DNA of 9,519 nucleotides, from contig JAJYGE010000130.1 in the NCBI GenBank assembly GCA_021785155.1, positions 1 to 9,519 on the forward strand, read 5' to 3'. The notes below the pieces were generated by a model that did not search any database, was not told where the DNA came from, and was given only the letters and a program-made list of their open reading frames with translations. Positions within the stretch are counted from its first letter, which is position 1, and the number at the start of each line of letters is the position of its first letter. The stretch comes from Planctomycetota bacterium. Lineage in GTDB: Bacteria > Planctomycetota > Phycisphaerae > WQYP01. The translations under genes were made by a program, and so were the position numbers. This document shows positions 1-5,661 of this stretch, in pieces.

Positions 1-234
1 TCCAATGGGGCGGCCGGGGCAAACATTCTGGTGTGCGCCGGGCGGATGACGCACCATTATCTGGGCAAGAGCGGAATACTGGCAATCGTAAAATTATCTC
101 TATCGGTGGTAAAAATGCACCACTAAATGACGTTTTATAGCCGTTTGCCGGCATGGAATTTGGGAGGTAAACAGATATCGATGCGCAAGGCTGGTGAAAA
201 TGCCGAACCGTTCCGTCAGGCCGCAACCAGCCTG
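1..234. other. Left-edge segment, no recognisable feature
   Basis: No gene, RNA or mobile element could be recognised here. Two + frames stay open from the left edge (to a TAA at 124-126 and to a TAG at about 138-140). Their translations are short, resemble nothing known to me and could be tails of genes lying outside the window or chance. An ATG at 127 opens a 158-codon frame that continues into the repeat cluster, but it has no ribosome binding site and gives low-complexity protein, so it is not called. Confidence 0.5.
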
Positions 235-765
235 GCGATCCGTGGTTATATTCCCCCGTCGTCCTCTGCGTTCTCCGCGACTCTGCGTGAGCTACGGTCT
301 CTCGTACTCTTTGTGGTGAATCCGTATCTTGCAGGCCGCCGCCCGTTGAGGCATGGATGCCGAAATCTCCCGGCGCGGCCGGGACAGGCCTCTGCGGCAC
401 GGAGCAAGCAATCGGGTCCTCCTGACTCCTGTATTCTGTCTCCTCACTTAATACGTATCTCCCGTCTCCCGACTCCCGTCTGCAAGCCGCAGCCCGCGCC
501 CCGTCCTTCGTGTACCTTTGTGTCCATTGTGGCTCAATTAAATCGTCCACCGCGACCTCTGTTATCGTTTACCTCGTTCACTTATTGCGTACGTATCCTG
601 TAATCTGTGTATTCCGTGGTCAAACCCCCGTCGTCCTCTGTGTCCTCTGTGGTAAATACGTATCTCACAACTCCCATCTTCGTCCCCCGTCGTCCTCTGT
701 GTCCCCTGTGGTTGAAAATCGTCAATCCCTCTGCGCCTCCGCGTCTCGGCGGTGAAACACCGTTT
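235..765. repeat. Cluster of degenerate purine-rich 'CACAGAGGACACAGAGG' type intergenic repeats
   Basis: Read on the - strand, this stretch is a chain of imperfect units of the form ACCACAGAGGACACAGAGG followed by ACGACGGGGG, plus variants such as ACCACGGAATACACAG and TTTCACCGCCGAGACG with CGGAGGCGCAGAGG. The + strand core CCCCCGTCGTCCTCTG occurs three times (253-268, 625-640, 684-699). The copies at 625-653 and 684-712 match over 29 bases with one difference. AATACGTATCTC is another repeated word (about 450-461 and 655-666). The units are irregular in length and spacing, so this is not a CRISPR array. Translating them yields the familiar spurious HRGHRGRRG and RRDAEAQR-like peptides seen in many databases, so ORFs here are not genes. 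The type is, as I recall, scattered between genes in diverse environmental bacteria. Its function is unknown to me. Confidence 0.8.
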
Positions 766-812
766 TCTGACCGCCACACCGCTGCCCGCCGCCCGGCCCC
801 GCCGTGAATCCG

Positions 813-1199
813 TTACCCCTGTTGTTCAAGGCTGATTTCCCCCCGCAGGGCTTCTGTGAATTCATCAAGGCAAGAACTGATCGTCTGGCGTAATTCAGCC
901 AGGTCATCAGCACCACCGCGCAACGCTCCGTCCTCTTGCACCCAGAACATTGTGTCGGGCAAGCCGGTGAATTCATCCTCCGTGTCGACGAACTTTTCAT
1001 TTTCAATGCCTATTCCATCCCAGTGTTCATCCCATATAAGCTCAAAACACAATAGCCTTTCTCCCGGGGTAAGTTGCATCTCCATCATCTCCCTGATGTC
1101 AAATAGGATGGATTCCTCCGATTCCTCTAATATAGTCTCCCTGTTGGCGATGATAAATTGTAATAAGCCACTTCCCGTTAGATTCAATGACATCGACAT
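813..1199 (-). CDS. Small, strongly acidic protein of unknown function
   Basis: This is a 128-residue protein that I do not recognise. The start at 1199 (MSMSLNLTG...) was chosen because AGAGGA lies about 7 bases upstream on the - strand. An in-frame ATG at 1244 would add 15 residues with no better ribosome binding site. The protein has about 30 Asp/Glu against about 7 Lys/Arg, giving a net charge near -23, with acidic residues spread along the chain. There is no signal peptide, membrane segment or cysteine cluster. It lies 76 bases downstream of the HTH gene and is probably the last gene of the same - strand operon, although its own ribosome binding site is good. The local DNA is visibly more AT-rich than the + strand operon. 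Function is open: a DNA-mimic or anti-restriction role can be imagined from charge alone, but nothing else supports it. Confidence 0.65.
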   Translation of the reverse strand: MSMSLNLTGSGLLQFIIANRETILEESEESILFDIREMMEMQLTPGERLLCFELIWDEHWDGIGIENEKFVDTEDEFTGLPDTMFWVQEDGALRGGADDLAELRQTISSCLDEFTEALRGEISLEQQG

Positions 1200-1275
1200 A
1201 TTAATTTCCTCTGGTAAGGATGAGCATGTGCTATAGACAACCAATCAGCCGATTTCACTTTCCATTAAAGGCTTA

Positions 1276-1479
1276 TTATTCCTCGCCGCTGATAATTTTT
1301 AATCCCAGAGCGTTAAGCAGGAAATTCACCTTCTCCGTCGTGAGATCTTTTCGGCCCGCAATAAAATCGTATACATGGCTTCTATGAACCTTCCCCGCTA
1401 CCAGCGCAGCCAAGGTATTTCTGTTCAGATTCCGCCGCCCCATTTCTCCGATGATCGCCTGGCGGATGTTGGCCTTCAT
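1276..1479 (-). CDS. XRE/Cro-type helix-turn-helix DNA-binding protein, candidate regulator
   Basis: This 67-residue protein is a compact helix-turn-helix domain with little else. The predicted helices include IRQAIIGEMGRRN, then NTLAALVAG, then the putative recognition segment RSHVYDFIAGRKD, then EKVNFLLNALGLKI, which follows the XRE/Cro/CI pattern. The start at 1479 has GAAGAGG about 4 bases upstream. Its ATG overlaps the stop of the upstream gene (ATGA), implying translational coupling. An upstream ATG at 1530 would add 17 residues inside the preceding gene and is less likely. The size is slightly below that of controller (C) proteins of restriction-modification systems. Its operon faces away from the methylase operon across a palindromic control region, so an autoregulator or controller of the defence operon is the natural inference. 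An antitoxin-like regulator is the main alternative. Confidence 0.75.
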   Translation of the reverse strand: MKANIRQAIIGEMGRRNLNRNTLAALVAGKVHRSHVYDFIAGRKDLTTEKVNFLLNALGLKIISGEE

Positions 1480-1781
1480 TGCCTCTTCCGTCGGTTGAAG
1501 CACGCCAGAATTCCACCATCTTTGATCCACGCATCGACGACTTCCATGGCAGGATTTACAACACCACAGAATTTATTCCACGCATCAATATGGCCCAAGT
1601 CCGTTCTTGGGGCGGCATCGTGCATGCTTTCGAGCAGCGCCTCGGTATCACCGTAGCAGTTTGCGTCCACGTAATCGTGGATCGCAGCGAAGCTGCCGAC
1701 CGCCGCACTGACGCGCCCTGCCAGCACGTCCTCGACGATCTCACGTTTCATTATTTCAGCGATCTGGTAGGGCGTAACCAT
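1476..1781 (-). CDS. Unknown small protein, first gene of the divergent operon
   Basis: This is a 101-residue soluble protein that I do not recognise (MVTPYQIAEIMKREIVEDVL...). Visible features are a helical N-terminus, a HDYVDANCYGD segment near residues 37-47 reminiscent of small uncharacterised plasmid/phage proteins, and a basic tail (NRRKRQ). Start choice is uncertain. In-frame ATGs lie at 1850, 1793, 1781 and 1751. The 1793 and 1850 starts fall inside or upstream of the putative promoter/operator. With the -10 box at 1789-1794, transcription would begin almost at 1781, so a leaderless message starting there is the best fit; 1751 has no ribosome binding site. The stop overlaps the HTH gene start by ATGA, so the two are probably co-translated. 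It could be the partner of the HTH protein, as in toxin-antitoxin pairs, but no toxin fold is evident. Confidence 0.6.
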   Translation of the reverse strand: MVTPYQIAEIMKREIVEDVLAGRVSAAVGSFAAIHDYVDANCYGDTEALLESMHDAAPRTDLGHIDAWNKFCGVVNPAMEVVDAWIKDGGILACFNRRKRQ

Positions 1782-1788
1782 GATGAAT

Positions 1789-1817
1789 AGCATATCCACT
1801 GTTAGTGGATATTGCAA
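1789..1817 (-). promoter_or_regulatory. Candidate sigma70-type promoter of the divergent operon
   Basis: On the - strand, TTGCAA (1817-1812; 4 of 6 consensus -35 bases) is separated by exactly 17 bases from TATGCT (1794-1789; 4 of 6 consensus -10 bases). Transcription would start near 1782, at the ATG of the 101-aa gene, predicting a leaderless transcript. Most of the 9-3-9 inverted repeat lies between the two boxes, which is where a repressor site would be expected. The boxes themselves are only moderately good matches. Confidence 0.45.
1792..1812. promoter_or_regulatory. Operator-like perfect inverted repeat, C-box-like geometry
   Basis: ATATCCACT (1792-1800) and AGTGGATAT (1804-1812) are perfect reverse complements separated by GTT. 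The dyad lies between the divergent genes and fills the spacer of the - strand promoter candidate. Its ACT-N3-AGT centre resembles the GACT-N3-AGTC C-box recognised by controller proteins of several restriction-modification systems, although the outer base differs. The likely ligand is the XRE-type protein encoded at 1276-1479, and the site could also affect the methylase operon. Only one copy is present, whereas C-boxes normally come in pairs. Confidence 0.55.
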
Positions 1818-1863
1818 GCGCAGCTCGCGCCAGCCTTGGGGGATGACCACCCCACACTCGCCG

Positions 1864-1886
1864 CCGCCGGCCTGCGGCGGTATAAA
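1864..1886 (+). promoter_or_regulatory. GC hairpin next to a TATAAA box upstream of the methylase
   Basis: CCGCCG (1864-1869) and CGGCGG (1875-1880) can form a 6-bp stem with a 5-base loop. It is immediately followed by TATAAAT (1881-1887), the only good -10-like hexamer on the + strand ahead of the methylase. No convincing -35 box lies 16-18 bases upstream, so if this is the promoter of the defence operon it may need an activator. The call is tentative. Confidence 0.25.
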
Positions 1887-1923
1887 TCAACATCGTGATG
1901 AAAGGAATGGGCCATCTGCACCG

Positions 1924-3537
1924 ATGAAAAATAAAAATTCAACACGCAAGCCATTAAAATCCGGAGTCGCCAGCGGCCTGCCACGCGTTTGCGGGAAAGC
2001 TGGAATCCCCGTAATTGACCTTTTTGCCGGGCCGGGTGGTCTTGGCGAGGGCTTCTCTGCGTTCGCTGGCGACAATGGCCAACGGGCTTTCAAGATACGG
2101 CTTTCTATCGAAAAGGATCCCATCGCCCACCAGACGCTGAAGCTCCGAGCCTTTTTTCGCCAGTTTCCGCCCGACGGGGTGCCGGATGATTATTACAAAT
2201 TCCTGCGCCGTGAAATCACCATGGCTGACCTCTACTACCTTCACCAGGCTGAGGCCGGGCTAGCGGAGACCGAAGCATGGCATTGCACATTGAGCAAAGA
2301 AAACGCCACTATTGTTCGCGAAAGAATCGCGAACGCCTTGGGGAGCACGGATCGCTGGGTCTTGATCGGCGGTCCACCCTGTCAGGCGTATTCCCTGGCC
2401 GGCCGCTCGAGGAACATGGGAATGGAAGATTACGATCTGGCCACTGATTCACGCTTAAAATTGTACATAGACTACCTGCAGGTAATTGATGATCACGCGC
2501 CAGCGGTGTTTGTTATGGAGAATGTCAAAGGCCTTCTATCTGCTAAGGTTAACGAAGCTCGCATTTTTGAGAAGATACTCGAGGATTTGCAATCTCCGCA
2601 CAGGGCACTTCGAGCGGAAGGGCGGGCGGTCGTCAGCGGACGACAGCCGCATTACAATCTTTTTTCCTTAAATCCGGAGGCCAGTCCGAGTGGACCAGAG
2701 GTAGCCCTGCCACAGAATTACGTCATCCGCGCGGAAAGGCATGGGGTTCCGCAGGCCCGGCACCGGCTTATCATTATCGGGGTTCGGAGCGATCTGAAAG
2801 TTTCGCCAGATCCCCTGCCCTCAATTAGCGACCCAATCCCGGCAAAAAAGGTCCTCACCGGCCTGCCGCCGCTTCGCAGTGGAATCTCCGGCAACTTGGA
2901 CAGCGCCGAGCGGTGGCTGGCCGGCCTACGTGAGACTGCCGGCCATCGGTGGCTTAAGAGTGCGGCCCACGCCGACATCGGTGACGAAATGCTCTCACAG
3001 CTCCCGGTGGTGGCTCCCGAGGCCGGGTGCGGTGCGGAGTTCATCAGCACCGTCATAAAAATAGACTATGCAAGGAAGTGGTTCCTTGACTCGCGTATCA
3101 AGGGAGTATGCAACCACAGTGCCCGCTCGCACATGGAAAGTGATCTCCACAGATACTTTTTTGCAGCTTGTTTCGCCCGGTTGCATGATCGTACTCCGTC
3201 ATTAGCCGATTTCCCAAAGCACCTCCTGCCGGCACATCAAAACGTCCAGGAGGCACTGGAAACGGGCCATTTTTCGGACCGCTTTCGCGTGCAGCTTCCG
3301 GACCGCCCATCGACCACGATTACAAGCCACATCTCGAAAGACGGGCATTACTATATCCATTATGATCCGGGCCAGTGCCGGAGCCTGACTGTCCGCGAGG
3401 CAGCCCGCCTCCAGACCTTTCCGGACAATTACTTTTTTTGCGGTGGCCGGACATCGCAGTACACGCAGGTCGGAAATGCGGTCCCGCCGCTATTGGCCCG
3501 CGAAATTGCCCATCAGATTTATAATATCATCAGATGA
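1924..3537 (+). CDS. C5-cytosine DNA methyltransferase (Dcm family)
   Basis: The enzyme transfers a methyl group from S-adenosylmethionine to C5 of cytosine in a specific DNA sequence, marking self DNA. With the start at 1924 it has 537 residues and the conserved motifs in order. They are motif I VIDLFAGPGG (about 30-39), the catalytic PPCQ loop of motif IV with Cys153, ENV of motif VI (199-201), QARHR of motif VIII (277-281), and motifs IX-X near the C-terminus ending in GNAVPP (517-522). The region between motifs VIII and IX is the presumed target-recognition domain; the recognised site cannot be read from it. The frame is open from 1780, but earlier ATGs (1780, 1783, 1843) overlap the operator-like region. 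At 1924 the only Shine-Dalgarno-like AAGGA is about 17 bases away, so the start is uncertain. The gene ends in an ATGA overlap with the Vsr gene and is the first gene of the defence operon. Confidence 0.95.
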   Translation: MKNKNSTRKPLKSGVASGLPRVCGKAGIPVIDLFAGPGGLGEGFSAFAGDNGQRAFKIRLSIEKDPIAHQTLKLRAFFRQFPPDGVPDDYYKFLRREITMADLYYLHQAEAGLAETEAWHCTLSKENATIVRERIANALGSTDRWVLIGGPPCQAYSLAGRSRNMGMEDYDLATDSRLKLYIDYLQVIDDHAPAVFVMENVKGLLSAKVNEARIFEKILEDLQSPHRALRAEGRAVVSGRQPHYNLFSLNPEASPSGPEVALPQNYVIRAERHGVPQARHRLIIIGVRSDLKVSPDPLPSISDPIPAKKVLTGLPPLRSGISGNLDSAERWLAGLRETAGHRWLKSAAHADIGDEMLSQLPVVAPEAGCGAEFISTVIKIDYARKWFLDSRIKGVCNHSARSHMESDLHRYFFAACFARLHDRTPSLADFPKHLLPAHQNVQEALETGHFSDRFRVQLPDRPSTTITSHISKDGHYYIHYDPGQCRSLTVREAARLQTFPDNYFFCGGRTSQYTQVGNAVPPLLAREIAHQIYNIIR

Positions 3538-4001
3538 AAGGGCCGCTCCCAGTGGACAGAATATCCAAAGAACATCGCAGTTGGAATATGTCGCGTATCT
3601 GTGCGAAAAATACTAAGCCGGAGATCGCTGTCCGGTCCTTCCTCCATAAGCATGGTCTTAGATTCCGCCTGCACCGCAGTGACTTGCCCGGCACTCCTGA
3701 CATCGTATTACCCGGGCGCAGGGTCGCCATCTTCGTACACGGTTGCTTCTGGCACCGGCACCCGCAATGTAAGTACGCATATAGCCCGAAAACTAGGAAG
3801 CAATTTTGGAAGAAAAAATTTGCAGAAAATGTGCAGCGGGATCGGACCGCAGCCCGCCAGCTTCGGCAGCAGGGATGGCAAGTGATAATGGTCTGGGAAT
3901 GTGAGAACTTAGATCCGGGATTGCTGCTACATCGCCTTGATGGCGTCTGCGAGGTCTTGCCGAAGCGAGTCGGGGCGAAAAAGCAAGGAGTCACATCGTG
4001 A
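3534..4001 (+). CDS. vsr: Vsr-type DNA endonuclease (very short patch repair family)
   Basis: Vsr enzymes nick DNA 5' of the T in T:G mismatches produced by deamination of 5-methylcytosine. In MutL/MORC-type defence operons the same fold may act as an effector nuclease. The 155 residues fit the family length. Family hallmarks are present: RSWNMSRI (15-22), NTKPEIAVR (26-34), LPGTPDIVLP (51-60) with catalytic Asp56, VHGCFWHRH (68-76) with His69, Phe72, Trp73 and His74, and VWECE (120-124). Cys71, His76, Cys79 and Cys123 match the zinc ligands of E. coli Vsr, with one extra residue before Cys79. No Shine-Dalgarno sequence precedes the start. The ATG overlaps the methylase stop (ATGA), implying translation by re-initiation after the methylase. 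Whether it repairs the partner methylase's mismatches or cleaves foreign DNA is not decidable from sequence. Confidence 0.95.
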   Translation: MKGPLPVDRISKEHRSWNMSRICAKNTKPEIAVRSFLHKHGLRFRLHRSDLPGTPDIVLPGRRVAIFVHGCFWHRHPQCKYAYSPKTRKQFWKKKFAENVQRDRTAARQLRQQGWQVIMVWECENLDPGLLLHRLDGVCEVLPKRVGAKKQGVTS

Positions 4002-4203
4002 TCTTGCCCACGGCATTGTCGTTAGTCGTGCGACCGTCGGGCTTGATGCGTGGGCTGAAACTGTAAGGATTCGCTGCCCCGCTTGCTTTTGTTAAGGTGC
4101 GGCGTAAACTTATCGCTTGCTTACCCTTATGCGGGACTGGCCGATTGCAGCGCCTTGTGCCGACGCGAGGCCCTTGAGCCGGGTACGGCAGGATCAAAAA
4201 TGA
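4002..4203 (+). other. 202-bp gap inside the defence operon
   Basis: All other junctions in the + strand operon overlap, so this gap is out of character. No protein-coding frame of credible quality was found in it. It contains a 9-base direct repeat CGCTTGCTT (4080-4088 and 4114-4122). It also has a weak promoter-like pair, TTGCTT (4083-4088) and TAAACT (4105-4110) with a 16-base spacer. A small stem GCCG-GGTA-CGGC (4178-4189) directly abuts AGGA (4190-4193), the likely ribosome binding site of the ATPase gene. An ATG at 4200 opens a 7-codon peptide ending at 4223 that overlaps the ATPase start. The gap may hold a second promoter or translation control for the ATPase-Z1-DUF4420 part; this is inference. 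Confidence 0.4.
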
Positions 4204-5661
4204 TTGGGCATGTGTATGGCTAGCAAGAAGTCAACAGTCGAAGTCATTCCATCGGCCCGAAGGCTTATCAATTCCCTTCGCGATGTCGGATATGATTTTA
4301 AACAATCCGTCGCCGACCTGGTCGACAACTCGATCGCCGCCGGTGCCACGTACGTGGCCATCCAAATGCGATTCGATGGCGAGGAATCCTGGCTGAGGAT
4401 CGCCGACAATGGCACAGGAATGTCCGGAACGACCATCACCGAGGCGATGCGCTTCGGGTCAGAACGGAACTACGAGGCCGACGAGCTTGGAAAATTCGGA
4501 CTGGGTCTCAAAACTGCCTCACTTTCGCAATGCAAAAGGCTAACGGTCGCAAGCCGGGTTGATGCTAGCGTCAGGCGCATCGAGGTGCGACAATGGGACT
4601 TGGAACATATCAGCTCGACGAACCGCTGGGAAATAATCGACGTCCCTGCCGATGAGCGGCGGCGCGAACTGGTTGAGCCACTCCAGAACGAACGGGGCAC
4701 GGTCATTCTCTGGGAGAAAATGGACCGTGTGCTGGACTACAAGGTTTCATGGGGCGAGCGAGCGAAGAGCGGGTTCTACCGACTCGCCGAAGAGCTGGAT
4801 TTGCACTTGGGAATGGTCTTCCACCGCTTCTTAGCCGGAGAAGCCCGTCGCAAAAAAAAACTAAAAATCATGATCAACGACACTGCCGTTGAACCGTGGA
4901 ATCCGTTTGCCCCGCTGGAGAAGGCCACGCTGTCGTTGCCGGCCATACAGTTTGATATCAGCGGCGGTGAACGGCGTGGCCTCGTTAATTATGCCCCATT
5001 CATCTTGCCGACCAAGGCCAAGTTATCATCATTGAAAGCTTTCGAAAAATTGGCTGGGCCTGCTAAGTGGAATAACCAACAGGGCTTCTATATTTACCGG
5101 GCAGACCGCATGATTCAGAGTGGTGGATGGTCGTATATCCGCACACCGGATGAGCATACCAAGCTCGCTCGAATTGCCCTCGACTTCTGGCCTGATCTTG
5201 ATTCGGCGTTCGAGGTCAATGTTGCCAAAGCCCGCGTAAACCTGCCGGCCGACCTGCGGAAAATGCTGCAACCACACGTTGAGCAACTTGTTAAACAGGC
5301 ACGAAAGCATTACACGCCGTCAAACGAACCGATTATGGCTGGCAACCCGGTCCCTGGTTCGCCCCCTCCACCAGATGGGAATATCCTGCACCGGGCGAGC
5401 GAGGCCATTGGCGGGAATGCCTCGGCTGCGAACAACATTCCTGCGACTGCTAATCCCGCGGCCCCCGGCAGTGCAGCGTACCACTCTGCCACTAGCGCAG
5501 CGAGGACATCGCAAAACGACAGCCACGCCAGTGAAAACGGAGATGTCGGGCGGGCCTTGGAAAAAGCTGCGGCCAAGGCGGGTGAGATCACGGCAATGAA
5601 ACGAATACGAGAGGTCTTGCAGGCCGATGATCCTGAAACCGCATCAAAGATTGGATGGTAA
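4204..5661 (+). CDS. GHKL-family ATPase, MutL/MORC-like, of a defence operon
   Basis: This 485-residue protein has the Bergerat ATP-binding fold of gyrase B, Hsp90, MutL and MORC proteins. Motifs are DLVDNSIAAGA (38-48), IADNGTGMS (66-74) and GKFGLGLKTA (96-105). They are followed by a second domain with an FHRFL ... INDTAVEPWNPF pattern typical of MORC-like S5-type domains. At the position of the catalytic Glu of MutL (ELVEN) it has Asp38. Asp at this place is, as I recall, common in bacterial defence homologues, so the enzyme need not be dead. Residues about 370-448 form a Pro/Ala/Ser/Asn-rich linker, followed by a short charged helical tail. Start choice: TTG at 4204 lies 10 bases after AGGA, and ATGs at 4210 and 4216 are alternatives. 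The protein may dimerise on ATP binding and act with the downstream Z1 protein as a DNA-engaged switch; this is inferred from family and context. Confidence 0.9.
   Translation: MGMCMASKKSTVEVIPSARRLINSLRDVGYDFKQSVADLVDNSIAAGATYVAIQMRFDGEESWLRIADNGTGMSGTTITEAMRFGSERNYEADELGKFGLGLKTASLSQCKRLTVASRVDASVRRIEVRQWDLEHISSTNRWEIIDVPADERRRELVEPLQNERGTVILWEKMDRVLDYKVSWGERAKSGFYRLAEELDLHLGMVFHRFLAGEARRKKKLKIMINDTAVEPWNPFAPLEKATLSLPAIQFDISGGERRGLVNYAPFILPTKAKLSSLKAFEKLAGPAKWNNQQGFYIYRADRMIQSGGWSYIRTPDEHTKLARIALDFWPDLDSAFEVNVAKARVNLPADLRKMLQPHVEQLVKQARKHYTPSNEPIMAGNPVPGSPPPPDGNILHRASEAIGGNASAANNIPATANPAAPGSAAYHSATSAARTSQNDSHASENGDVGRALEKAAAKAGEITAMKRIREVLQADDPETASKIGW

Noticed and set aside
1..126. Open frame from the left edge ending at TAA 124-126, possible gene tail
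   Set aside because: Only 41 codons with no recognisable similarity; a second frame is equally open, so coding cannot be supported.
127..603. 158-codon + strand ORF at the left
   Set aside because: It runs through the repeat cluster, gives Pro/Ser/Arg-rich low-complexity protein and has no ribosome binding site.
235..765. Possible CRISPR array
   Set aside because: Repeats are imperfect, of unequal length and spacing, without constant-length spacers, and no cas genes are present.
562..779. Overlapping - strand ORFs encoding HRGHRGRRG-like peptides
   Set aside because: These are translations of the intergenic repeat units, a well-known source of false proteins.
856..1236. + strand 126-codon ORF opposite the acidic protein
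   Set aside because: Shadow frame. The - strand reading has a good ribosome binding site and balanced protein composition; this one is Ser-rich without a start signal.
1479..1790. + strand ORF opposite the 101-aa gene
   Set aside because: The - strand gene is tied by an ATGA overlap to the HTH gene and has a promoter candidate; the + frame has neither.
1780..1923. Longer methylase start at 1780 adding 48 residues
   Set aside because: The extension reads through the palindrome and divergent promoter region, is low quality protein and precedes the family's normal N-terminus.
3530..3994. - strand 154-codon ORF opposite Vsr
   Set aside because: Antisense of a gene with complete Vsr catalytic and zinc motifs.
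3991..4197. - strand 68-codon ORF filling the operon gap
   Set aside because: Basic, low-quality composition, no ribosome binding site, and opposite orientation to the operon; no family resemblance.
4002..4203. tRNA or group II intron fragment in the operon gap
   Set aside because: No cloverleaf or domain V-like hairpin could be drawn; only short stems are present.
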